A model generated the notes under the pieces. It was given only the letters and a program-made list of their open reading frames with translations, made no database searches and had not been told where the DNA came from. Positions 34,946 to 45,470 of a stretch of DNA of 64,000 bases are shown here, in pieces (positions within the stretch are counted from its first letter, which is position 1; the number at the start of each line of letters is the position of its first letter). Origin of the DNA: Nageia nagi. Taxonomy: Eukaryota > Pinophyta. The translations under genes and the position numbers were made by a program. The stretch is from positions 11,284,001-11,348,000 of the forward strand of contig JBITNC010000002.1 of assembly GCA_050084985.1 (NCBI GenBank), given 5' to 3'.

Positions 34946-36182
34946 TTGAAATACATGCAAAAAGCATTTTTCCTCTGCAATTGTATGGAAACATGGGTGA
35001 TCTGTATTGAGCTCCAACAAAGAAGTAATATGGAAAATTCTGCTTATGATTCAAAGGAGAAAAACCTGAGACTGGAACCTCTCATCTTTTTGCTGGATGA
35101 GGATGTTCAGAATGTCCTTGAACAAGGGGGATTCCTACAGTTTTTGAAGAAGTTTGATGGCTATAACTTTGAGCTTTCCAAGCAAATTGTCTCTAGTTGG
35201 AACACAGGGAAAGTCAAAGCAGGTGGGTGAGAATTCAAAATCAATCTGGCCCTCTTAGAAGAAGTTACTGGCTTCATAGCAGAAGGAGAAAATATTAGAA
35301 CGGAGCAGCATTTGCTGGTTGGAGAGGTAACAAAATTCTTCAATGTGGATGAGCTTCCTCAACACGGAATGCAATAGATGGAGAATCCTTACCTCAGCCA
35401 TGGAAGAGAATAGTTCAACCCATTATGAGCTATTTCACACTGGGTTCAAAGCTTGCCAATTAAAAACTATTTCACTATGAATTCAAAGCTTAATATTGTC
35501 TATAGTTTCCACTTTTCCTTTCTTAGTGTTCTGCGAAAAGGGAGGCAAATGAACATCCCAGCCTTAAATTGTTCGAGAAGACAATGGTTGATGTCAAAAA
35601 GGAAAGGATTTTGGCACCATTACACCAAGGATTATTGATGATTCTTTTAAAGCATGCAATTGCAAAGAAGGGTCATCTCATCAAGGTTTGCGGTCAGCCT
35701 AGCAAAGTCAAGTTACAGATCCCTATGGGAGAAATTACCGGCAATAATAGGAATGTGGGAAACACTACTTCGACAGAGAAATTTTCAGATGAGCCAAATT
35801 CTGAATTGCAAAACCGCCCACCAGTTTTCAAAAGAGCTTACAGTCTTCAAAGGCAGAACACTCAAGGGATGAAGAATTGTGCTGTTGATGTGACAATAGT
35901 GAAGAAATCACTGATGATTAAAACCTGAGGAATAGTCAAGAACCCAACTCTACTAATGCCTCTACTGTGCATGCACCCTTCGAGAAAAGAGAGGCTAAAA
36001 GTCTAAAAAGGAAAGAAAATAGAGGCATATCTCCTTTAAGACACACAATGATGAGTGGTATAATGGAAACAAGAAAGCTTATGAATAGCTTGTTGATGAA
36101 GAATATTGCAGATGCCTCAATAATTTTGGAGGATATGAAGACCGTAATTGTTTTCCTTTCTGGCCTGGAAGACAACGTGTGA
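34946..36182 (+). pseudogene. Unidentified repetitive plant ORF, degraded
   Basis: FLKKFDGYNFELSKQIVSSW at about 35140-35200 is followed by EFKINLALLEEVTGF, a stop, then the 35569-35928 frame (MVDVKKERILAPLHQGLLMI) and a 36000-36180 piece. In my recollection similar GFNFELSKQI...EVTGLP sequences recur in many plant genomes as uncharacterised repeat-encoded proteins. No catalytic motif is visible. Stops at 35228 and 35376 and a frame change near 35560 break it. Confidence 0.5.
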
Positions 36183-36289
36183 CGTGCTTAGGACTGGTAT
36201 CTTTTTGCTATAACAAATTTGTCTTCTATAATTTCTGGCTGCCGATTAGTTTTTCTTTTTTCTTGAATGCTGATGTGGAGAATCTCTTC

Positions 36290-36384
36290 TAGTGTTTTTG
36301 AAATGTAAATGCTAATCTTATAAACATGTTGTAAAAGGTTTGAGGATCCTTTCAAAACCTCTGCATCTACCTATCAAAAAAAAA
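36290..36384 (+). repeat. LINE-like 3' tail with poly(A)
   Basis: GGTTTGAGGATCC...TTTCAAAACCT...TACCTATC followed by nine A at 36376-36384. This resembles the 3' end of plant LINEs inserted by target-primed reverse transcription. It may end the element whose RNase H is at 34050-34545, with the ORF at 34946-36182 lying between. Confidence 0.55.
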
Positions 36385-37519
36385 TCCTAGAGCTGAAATA
36401 TTTTCTTATATTCCTAAGTTGGTACTTAGAATTTGTAGCATTAATTTTTATTTACTTTTCCTTTTTGAGTGTTTTATATTTGCGAGGTAATGACAACCAA
36501 CACGAGAGACCTTAGATGGAAACATTGCAAAAAGTAAGAAGTTAGATGGGTAGTGCAATATAATCCATGCTAACAAAAAAATGCATGGTGGATTAACCAC
36601 ATGAAATGCTATCTTACCTATGTTTCTAGCAACAATTGGGATGACATTTCTAGATGTGCTTTAGCATGGAGCCAAAGGTAGTGCAAGTGCTTACCTTGAA
36701 ACCTTCTCCAAGAATCAACAGAAGCAAAAAGCGAAATCAAAAAAGGGAAACATTTATGCGCACATTTAATCTTCTACAGCTGGTTTCACTAAGGCTCAAA
36801 GCGACTCTCTTGTATGTAATTCTAACTAGCCATTTGTTGCTACTCCATTTTTTATTTTACTTAAGCAACCATCACTTGAGGCAACTCGTTGGAACAAAGA
36901 AAAACATGCAAAAGCAAGGAAGGAATAAGGAAGGTTCTTAATGAGTTTTATATCTGCCTCGAGAGGATGGTACAAGATGACAAGAAGATGATATGCAAAC
37001 AAAATTGCAACTTTATAAGAAGGCTATCTTTTTTGAAGTGTACTTTTGCACCATATCTTAAACAACCCAAAATAAAGGTAACATGTGTTTATAGCCTTTA
37101 CTTCTATTTGAAATTTCCTAAAAACGATTGTTTCTTAAAATTAGTTTTCTTTTCAACAGCTGTTTGCCCAGATTTTCTAAAGGTTTTTAGGAGGGGCGTT
37201 TGTTTATCTCCAATTAAAACTTAGCAATATAAGGCAAATAAAAAATAGCTTTTATAGATGTTATTAATCAATAAAAATGTTTAAAGGTCCATTACTTCAT
37301 TTGTTAAATACATTTTTATATTGGCCCATTAAACCGCACAGACGAAACGCCCTCCCAGGTAACCTCCAGTAAGTATCATAGGTCTAATTACTAAACTGTT
37401 TAGTTTGCTCCTTTTACATCTGAGGTCTCCTATCTATCAGCTGTGACATAAGGAAACTAAAAGTCTGGGAGCCTGCGAAGAAACTAAAAATCAACAAAAA
37501 GAATGAAGAAACACACATG
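36385..37519. other. No gene recognised
   Basis: Plus-strand frames at 36654-36941 and 36889-37224 overlap in different frames and carry no recognisable domain. Likely intron or old repeat. Confidence 0.4.
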
Positions 37520-38255
37520 CGCTTGGCGCCGCACATTGTTATTGGTGACCTGCGTGGGTGTTGTAGTCATCTTGTTCGCTTTGTGTAGTTTGCAGGCTCT
37601 TTGCAAGCATATCCTGGCATATACCTTCGTACGCATTAATATCGCCTGCCTGCTCCTGGCTTATATTTCTGCGCTTTTCATGAAACATTTCTCAACTTTT
37701 CTAGCATTCACAACGCCCAACGTAATTTTATCTCAGCTATTTGTAAGTGGAAATCCACAGAAGACAAACTTCTACAAAACTTTCTTCAGGCAGGTACAAT
37801 ATACAGCCAAATGTTCCTCAGATTAGCAAAATCGAAAGACTCCAACCAGTAAGGTTTATTCAAACAACTGTCGAGGATTTAGGATCATTACAAATCCCGG
37901 TTTTTCATCCTTGCATTTCAAACAAAGTCGCAAAATTAGTTCTGAAAAAAATGCATTAACGTTCAAAGGCGGCAAGTTCAAACAGCACTGGAGAACGTCG
38001 AAGCTTAGATCTTGAAAATAAACGTCATGTCTAAGGATTCGGGCATTAGTCCATGTACAACAACATAGTTCCAAGGCAAAGAATAAATGACCAAAAGCAG
38101 TAATTCCTTGAAAGGAGTTTGTACGTATAAGCAAAAATCCTGGAACTAAATGTGGTCCTCGACGAATCGAAACTCCGTGCATCAGCTTTGCAGACGTGGC
38201 ATTAAAAAACATATGATTTGCAGACGTGGCATTAAAATTGGAAGGCAATAGTTAC

Positions 38256-38366
38256 CTTGCGCGAATAGTAATCTGCCAGGCTGGCACCCCACCCACCGGG
38301 ATGGAACGAATACTCCGTAAACGATGCTCCGAAGAGCACGAAAAGCGGCCTCTGATGCCCTGCCAT
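38256..38366 (-). CDS. GDSL esterase (CPRD49-like), inner first coding exon
   Basis: Encodes 37 residues beginning MAGHQRPLFVLFGASFTEYS and ending GGWGASLADYYSRK, matching the N-terminus of CPRD49-type GDSL esterases (M.G..RP.FVLFGSS....F..GGWGA.L.D.YARK). The SGNH block I serine nucleophile is expected to be the S after GA; the preceding residue is A here and S in the outer copy. The start context AGAATGGC is strong for plants. The exon ends AAG followed by GTAACT, phase 0. It is fully open and differs from the outer copy at three residues. Ester hydrolysis is inferred from the family; the substrate is unknown. Confidence 0.9.
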
Positions 38367-38478
38367 TCTCTTCCTTCACTTCTTCTTCCGATATAAGCGC
38401 AAAGCGGTGTGAAGCTCTTCCCGGTTTTCCATTTATGTAGGTCCTTTAACCAGTCGCCAGGGTTCTCCCTCCGATGGA

Positions 38479-38484
38479 CACGTG
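38479..38484 (-). promoter_or_regulatory. CACGTG G-box, inner promoter
   Basis: CACGTG within GGACACGTGTGC, 113 bases upstream of the inner ATG. It is conserved in the outer copy. Such boxes bind bZIP or bHLH factors; the core with GTGTC resembles an ABA-response element. Function is inferred. Confidence 0.6.
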
Positions 38485-39410
38485 TGCATCGGCACTCATA
38501 ATGTAACGAGGGTACTTGTAATTTTCGAGTGGAGTGGACAATTGCTTGCTAGCCCCCACAAGGGCGGCGCACTGTATGGGAAATGACGAGGGTGATAGTC
38601 GAGGGCTTACAAATTTGGTAAAGCTTTTTGTTTTTCATTATTTTCGGAACTGATTAGTTAGTCCTTCTGGTTGCTTAATTGTATGTAGATTAAATAATTT
38701 TTTTTTTTTTTATTGACTGAAACATCTCCTTTCTGTAAAATCAAATTTAAAGTTTCATTTTTAATGGGTTAAAGAATATTAGGGTTTGAATTTTAACAGG
38801 TTTAAAAATTCTGTATGTAGATTAAGTAAAAGGTTTTTTTGTTTAGCTGGAATATCTTTTGTTTACTCGTTTTCAATTTAAATGTTGTAAATATTTATTT
38901 TATTAAATTCATCTAAAAGTTGCATTTAATTTTAATGGTACATGTACATTCGTAGAATTTTTTTCTTGTTCTCAGAAGATTTGTTTAAGTTTTCCTTTTC
39001 TTCTCCATAAAATTCGATATGCATCTCAAGCATCAAAATTGTATTACATCTTATAATACAAGCAGAAAGATAATTTTACCCTCGTTATAGAAGTTAATGG
39101 GTTGTTATGATCCGGACAGTGTGGAACATCATTACTTTCCCTGTAGAGGAGGGTACATAATGAAGTACGAGAGAGTCCTTTATTTTAAGAAAGGAGAATA
39201 ATGATGCTTAGTAAAGGTGAGAATGGGGATCCAAATTTGAATATTTAAATTGGTTCAAGCGTCGGAGTCTTAATTCGTTCAATACGACAAACGCGAAGTC
39301 GGAAGATATAATATGGCTTGCATTCCGAAGATTTGTTATGTTTTGTGGCATGATGGGTTCAATCGGTTAGCATGTGGTATAATAAATAAAACCACTTTGG
39401 TGAGGTTACA

Positions 39411-40294
39411 AAAGTAAATGAGAGAAATTAATCTATAAAGCTATATTATGTGAAAAATGAAGAAATTAATCTATAAAGCTATATTATGTGAAAAATGATT
39501 AATTAAAATTGTTTAGGAAGCGGATTGATAAAAAGGGTTATTTTTAAAATGGAGATTTATGTTAAAATTTTAATATTTTGTTTTGGGTTTATAATTTTAT
39601 TCTCTTTATTTATATAAATAAATATTAAAAGATTTTTGATAAATTTAAATAATAAAATTAAAATTAAAATTTTTAAAGATAATATTAAATGATTAATATA
39701 TTATGATAATAATAATTTTAAAAAGATAATCGATTAAAAATAAAAAATAAAAGATGAGAAAAAGTATATTAAAATATAAGTAGTTATTGATGTGGATTCA
39801 TAATAATTGTATATAAGAAATTTTATAATGATTTAAGTGGAATATAAAGAAAAAAGTAAATGAGAGAAATTAATCTATAAAGCTATATTATGTGAAAAAT
39901 GAAGAAATTAATCTATAAAGCTATATTATGTGAAAAATGATTAATTAAAATTGTTTAGTAAGCGGATTGATAAAAAGGGTTATTTTTAAAATGGAGATTT
40001 ATGTTAAAATTTTAATATTTTGTTTTGGGTTTATAATTTTATTCTCTTTATTTATATAAATAAACATTAAAAGATTTTTGATAAATTTAAATAATAAAAT
40101 TAAAATTAAAATTTTTAAAGATAATATTAAATGATTAATATATTATGATAATAATAATTTTAAAAAGATAATCGATTAAAAATAAAGAATAAAAGATGAG
40201 AAAAAGTATATTAAAATATAAGTAGTTATTGATGTGGATTCATAATAATTGTATATAAGAAATTTTATAATGATTTAAGTGGAATATAAAGAAA
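39411..40294. repeat. 442-base near-perfect tandem duplication
   Basis: 39411-39852 and 39853-40294 are the same unit, with about three substitutions seen by eye. Each unit also begins with an internal duplication of about 38 bases (GAAATTAATCTATAAAGCTA). The array lies between the two GDSL first-exon segments. Sequence is AT-rich and noncoding. Confidence 0.95.
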
Positions 40295-41660
40295 AAAGTA
40301 TTCATATATGAGATTTCACCTTTTGTTGTTCTTGTGTTCAAATCTCAACTCTCTCCAAGGAACTTCATAAAATACTCGAACTTAGAATCTTAGCTATGTG
40401 TGGATAAGACTATTAGAGTAGACCTTAGATGAGGAAAGCCTTAATTATTTCAATCTAAACAACTCGACAAGTTTTATTAAAGGTTACCATTATCACTATG
40501 AAAATAAGTTAGACAAATTCTCCATTTATCAATAGAATTACAAATGATTCTATCTAAAAGTGCTTGTTGTCTCTACATAATTAGATGATATGTGAAACAC
40601 TTATGATTCATTATCACTACCAAAGCAAAGTATATAATTTATCAACCTATCTTTCGCAACATCAACAAAAAATAAAAAATACTCAAGTTGGTTATCATTA
40701 TGTAAAGTAAAGAAAGAGTATATTTATGAAGCAATCATAATGATACAGTAACCCCTTATCGCAATAAAATCAAAAGATAAATTATTTGAAATCATGTCAA
40801 AGCAAGGACATTTATTAATTTTGCAATTGAATTATTTGAAAAGAATCTTTGGTATTTTTTATGATTATTAATTCTAAATTTACAATTTTCTTTTTGTAAG
40901 GGTAAATTGAATAGGGGATTCTTTATACATGGATCCTAAAACCTATCTTTACAAAGGTTTCATAGATTTTCATAGAGATACATAGGAGTCAAATTCTATT
41001 CCTATTCTATACTGGGTATCAATGAACTACAGACTCCATAAAGCATATAAATTTTATGTGTTATTCTTATGAATTCTAAATTTACAATTGCAAGAGCTAC
41101 AATTGAGAATCCAAAGAAATAGAAATCTCATTTATGTTTCTTTTTTTTTATAGATCCTATGAACTTTGCGTGAAGAAGTAGAGAATTTACTCTACTTGCT
41201 CATCTTTTGTAAGAATTGATTTTATATGCTTTTTCACATAAAAAATTTACATAGTTGAAAATTTTGAAATTATTTTTTTAATTTCAATGTTGATTTTTTC
41301 TATTTTTAAGATAATAAAAATAATTATTATTTTTTATTTTAATTTCATGCTAATAATTTTATGAAATTGTGTAAGATGATGAATGGAAAAATAAAAAGAG
41401 CCAAGCTCTTAACAAACCTCCAATTGATCTCTCTCAAATCTAAAAATTATTTTGAAAAGATGTATATCCAACAAGATCTTATATTTACTTCTAATGACTT
41501 ACTCTTACTCTCAATTAAATGGTAAATATAAAATATCATCTTGCATATTAAATGATACTAAAACTTTTGTTTCTTTCTCCATCAATAATTACAATATGAA
41601 TGCACCAACACCTTGGACTAATCGATTAGTCCTCTAAATCCTAACAACCTTGGAAAAAGA
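40295..41660. other. AT-rich spacer, no gene seen
   Basis: No domain or repeat pair was recognised between the 442-base array and the gag-like fragment. Confidence 0.45.
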
Positions 41661-41815
41661 CCTGAACTACTACAAGAAATTTTTGCCATCTTTAATAGGG
41701 AATGATTCTATTACAACTGCTGATAAGCATACGCAAAGATTCTTCAATGTTATACCGGTTCTAGGAGTTCATCATAAGGATGTTTGTGCTAAGGTTATAT
41801 ATTTGAAATAAATCA
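41661..41815 (+). pseudogene. Possible gypsy gag fragment
   Basis: The plus-strand reading KKFLPSLIGNDSITTADKHT then FFNVIPVLGVHHKDVCAKVI resembles the start of plant gypsy gag (PKF.G....A.EHL..F.......I..EDV..RLF). It is short and lacks the following tryptophan motif. Confidence 0.4.
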
Positions 41816-42770
41816 AACTCCGAAAAGAAAAGGTTGTATTTCATTCGAGCTCTCGGTCAAGATGTGCAGCTAATTTCAATTTATTAGAATGAACTTGACA
41901 AATCATATAGAGGAACGAATTGATTACTTCGTAAGCAAATGAGCTCTAGTCCTCTTGTTTGCTGACGTGTTCTTGTGATATTGTCTTGTTTGCAGTCTCT
42001 TTGCATTCATATCCCGACATATACATATGTGTTTCGTACACATTAGTATCTCGTGCCAGCCTTCTGCCTTATGTTTTATGTCTATGAGCTTTTCATGGAA
42101 CATTTCTCAACTTTTCTTTAACATCACAACTCCCACCATATATTTATCTCAGATATTTGTAAATAGAAATCCACAGAAAACAAACTTCTCCAATTTTTTC
42201 CTCTGGCAGGTACAATACAGAGCCAAATTTTCCTAATATAAACAAAATCGAAAGACTTTCCACAGACAGACAAAACTTCTCCAAATTTTTCGTCGTGAAG
42301 GTACAATATACAGCTAATTTTTCCCAAGATATAAACAAAATCGAAAAACTCCCACTTATCTTCAACCTTGCAAGGTTTATTCAACCAACTGTCAAATCAT
42401 TGCAAATCCTCATTTTGTAATCCTTGTATTTCAAACATTCGCAAAATCCATTCTCAAAAAAATGCATTAACCTTCAAAGGTGGCAAATTCAAACAGCTCT
42501 AAAGGACGTTGAAGCTAAAGTCCTAAAAATAAACGTCATGTCTAAGAATTCGGGCTCAAAACCCTTACATAGACGCGTTAGTCCATGTGTAACAACAAAA
42601 TTCCAAGGCAAAGACTAATTGACTATTCCAAGAAATGAAAAAGGATAATCTGTATAAGAAGGTCGGTGTTCAAACACCACTATATATTTGAAAAAATATC
42701 TATATGAAAACAAACGTCAAGTAATTTAAAGGAAATAAAAAATGCATGTAAAAGAGATACAGACGCAGAT

Positions 42771-43140
42771 AAAGGTTAATTACTCGAAACAAGCTTGTAT
42801 GTTTGAGCTAAAATCCAGACAATAAAGGTTAATTATTGAAAGGAGTTAGTATATTAAGCTAAAATCCTGGAAATAAAGGTTAATTACTGAAAGGAGATTG
42901 ATGTACATTTAAGTTAAAATCCTGGAGATTAAGGTTAATTACTTGAAAGGAGTTAGTATATTTAAGTTAAAATCGTGGAAATAAATGTTAATCACTGAAA
43001 GGAGATTGTTCCTTTAAGTTAAAATCCTGGAAATAAAGGTTAATTGCTTGAAAGGACGTTGTACATTTAAGCCAAAATCCTGAAAATAAATGTTAATTAC
43101 TTGAAACGAGCTAATACATTTAAGATAAAATCCTGGAAAT
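42771..43140. repeat. 53-base minisatellite, seven copies, in intron 1
   Basis: Units have the form AAAGGTTAATTACTGAAAGGA, a variable GTTAGTATA stretch, TTTAAG.TAAAATCCTGGAAAT. Seven copies fill 370 bases. The inner duplicate has a single related unit near 38090-38140. The array ends about 115 bases downstream of the outer exon's donor site. Confidence 0.92.
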
Positions 43141-43253
43141 AACTGTGATACTCGACGAATCGAAGCTCATTGTATCATCTTTGCAGAGCCGTGGCAAAAA
43201 AAATAAAGCAGAAATTTGCAGGCCTGGAATTTAAATTGGAAAGCAGGAGTTAC

Positions 43254-43364
43254 CTTACGCGAATAGTAATCAGCCATGCTTGCGCCCCACCCGCCGGGCT
43301 GGAACGAGTACTCCGTAAAAGACGATCCGAAGAGCACGAAGAGCGGCCTCTGATGCCCTGCCAT
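43254..43364 (-). CDS. GDSL esterase (CPRD49-like), outer first coding exon
   Basis: Encodes 37 residues beginning MAGHQRPLFVLFGSSFTEYS and ending GGWGASMADYYSRK, with the family's FGSS block I intact. Start context is AGAATGGC. The donor follows CGTAAG as GTAACT at 43253, phase 0, which fits exon 2 at 15720-15797. With that exon the spliced frame would be 63 codons before intron 2. Downstream exons carrying the catalytic Asp and His are not in the window. Either this or the inner exon, or both, may be used as alternative first exons. A decayed duplicate is possible, but neither copy shows damage. Confidence 0.92.
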
Positions 43365-43483
43365 TCTCTTCCTCAGCTTCTTCTTCCGCTATAAGCGCGA
43401 GGCAGTCTGAAGCTCATCCCGGCTTTCCATTCATTTAGGTCATTTAACCAGTCGCCTGGGTTCTCCCTTCGTCCTCCGATGGA

Positions 43484-43489
43484 CACGTG
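43484..43489 (-). promoter_or_regulatory. CACGTG G-box, outer promoter
   Basis: CACGTG within GGACACGTGTAC, 120 bases upstream of the outer ATG, at the same place as in the inner copy. Confidence 0.6.
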
Positions 43490-44150
43490 TACATTTCCGA
43501 GTAGAGGAGACTGGCCATTAGCTAGCCACCAGTAAGGCGAGTGAGAGCGTACAGTAGAATGCCGAGGGTGACGATGGAGGATTTGCACATTTGGTAAAGT
43601 TTTTTTTATTATTATTATTATTTTCAGTAATGATTAGGGAGTCCTTCTGTTAGTTAAATAGTTGTCATTGGCTGAAGGGTAATTTTTAATTTAATTATTG
43701 TTATCAAGGATCTTTAATTCGTCCTTGAGATTTCAATTTAACTTGTCATGAAATTTGAATGATTAAAATAAGAATATAAAAATTAATGTTTGAATTTTAA
43801 TATGTATAAAAATTATGTAAGGTTAAAAAAAATTACTGGTTTATTATGAGTCCGACAGCGTGGAACATCACCTTCCCAGTAAAGTGGGGACATGATGAAG
43901 TAGGAGAGAGTCGTGTATTGTAGGTAAGAAGAATAATGATGGAAAGAAAAGTGGGAGTGTGGATCCAAATTTGAGTTGTGAGGAAGGTTCATGCGTGGGA
44001 CTAGTGATGTGGTGCAATAGGACAAAAGCACAACAGCAAGGATATAACATGGCCACCACTGTTAAGAATTATTATGTTTAGTGGAGCCCATGAGGTGGGT
44101 TCAATAGGGTCATAAGTGGTATAATCAAAAGAAAGATTCGGTGAATGTTA

Positions 44151-44869
44151 GATATTAGTAGCTATTGTAACCATGTGCAATGGTACATCGTAGAATATTA
44201 TATGGTTAATAAATTGTGTCAAGAAGAAAAGATAAAATTATTGTGTGATTTTTTTTATCAATTATAATATGTGATTAGTATAGCTTGTTGTAGAGTTTAT
44301 TCCAATAACTATTGTAAGTTATGAGCACAGGTAATAATTTTAATGAAACGAACAAAATTTTAAATAATTTGATATTGATTTTTTTATTTTATATATAAAT
44401 TCATGTATAATAAAGAAATTCAATTGAATAAAAATGAATGCATTAAGGTATAACCATATTAATGAAATGAATAAAACCTTGAATAATTAGATATATCTAA
44501 AGTACTTAAGTATGTAAATATCTATAATATATTTACAATTCAAGATTTGCAAATGTTGTTGAACTGAAAGCAAGTTGTTGGTACGCAATGGTCACTTGCA
44601 AAATTGGTCAAGTAAATTTGTAAGTATTGTATATAAGATTTAAAGCAATATAAATTAGAAATGAATAAATATGATTTGAAATTCAATAGTTATGTTGTAA
44701 ATTTAGAACATAATTTTAACAATGAAATTTTGTTTCCTAGTAAGTGGTTATTGTAAACTATCAAATTATGAACCATTAAATGATATATTGTATATTAAGA
44801 AATTTGATACCTTGGTACAACTAGTCTTGAATAGAATCCTTCCATTTTTTTTTCATCTTCAAACTCTAT
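44151..44869. other. AT-rich spacer, no gene seen
   Basis: Upstream of the outer promoter segment. Nothing recognised. Confidence 0.45.
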
Positions 44870-45470
44870 ATATGCTATGAAAAGATTTTCATGTGACAAC
44901 ATTTGATAAAGACATCAAACACTCCTCTTCTTTTTTACGACGAATGACATTTTGGCTCATTTGCATTCATCCATATATCATTAGTATGTGAATCTAGGTT
45001 GAATTTGTAAACAAGAAAGTTCACGAACTCTTGAAATAGTTGTGAATGCAAGTCCTTGTTGGTCTGTGTTTCCGATATTAATTATTGCCCTTTCATGTGT
45101 AAGTCCTTGTACCTTGTGTATTATCAAGGCCCATGCCATTTTGAGTAGGATTTGTTATCATCGACCACAGGTTAAAGGGCATATAGGGATTTATTTTGGA
45201 TTATTTTGATCCCAAAAAGGACCTATGTAATTTTTGAATTCGATAGCAACAAACAATGGAAGTTGTGGTGGCTTTTTTGTATCCATATATACAATTGATT
45301 TAACTTGTCCAAGTGCAACATTGACAAGATCTACTTCTCTCCACAAATTTGAACATAACATAACTTTTTTATCTATACAAAAGAGTAATTGTGCTTGAAG
45401 TTGTTCTTCGTATGGATAAAATAAAGTTGAGCTTTGTTATTATTCAATAGTGCACATGGCTACAGGTAAT
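44870..45470 (-). pseudogene. PIF1/Helitron-type helicase, C-terminal fragment
   Basis: The minus-strand reading gives KVMLCSNLW, LVNVALGQVKSIVYMDTKK, IEFKNYIGPFWD, then LKMAWALIIHKVQGLTHERA and GLAFTTISRVREL. The WALTIHKSQG and FTAISRVR motifs are hallmarks of the C-terminal RecA-like part of PIF1 helicases, whether cellular or in Helitrons. Stops and frame changes are present, the Walker A half is not seen, and no Helitron Rep domain or CTRR end was found. Confidence 0.8.

Larger units (their letters stand above)
37520..39410 (-). repeat. Segmental duplication, inner copy
   Basis: Carries the start of intron 1, the first exon, the 5' leader and about 1 kb of upstream DNA of the GDSL gene. 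It matches 41930-44150. Shared stretches include CCACAGAAGACAAACTTCT (here) against CCACAGAAAACAAACTTCT, the exon, TTTAACCAGTCGCC, GATGGACACGTGT, CATTTGGTAAAG/AATTTGGTAAAG and TGTGGAACATCA/CGTGGAACATCA. The divergence and indels show the duplication is not recent. Confidence 0.85.
41930..44150 (-). repeat. Segmental duplication, outer copy
   Basis: Counterpart of 37520-39410, offset by about 4.4 to 4.9 kb, carrying the outer first exon and its promoter. It is longer than the inner copy chiefly because of the minisatellite at 42771-43140. Confidence 0.85.

Noticed and set aside
37503-37826. 107-codon hydrophobic plus-strand frame resembling a small membrane protein
   Set aside because: It lies in the duplicated intron segment, and the corresponding frame is not kept in the outer copy (41950-42240). 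It is a chance frame.
38182-38379. 65-codon minus-strand frame overlapping the inner GDSL exon
   Set aside because: It is a different frame from the 37-codon exon that matches the esterase N-terminus.
42771-43140. Regularly spaced repeats that could look like a CRISPR array
   Set aside because: The whole 53-base unit is repeated with no unique spacers, and the context is a plant nuclear intron. It is a minisatellite.
43868-44059. Two minus-strand frames in the outer promoter segment (43813-44059)
   Set aside because: Not conserved in the inner duplicate and in noncoding upstream DNA.
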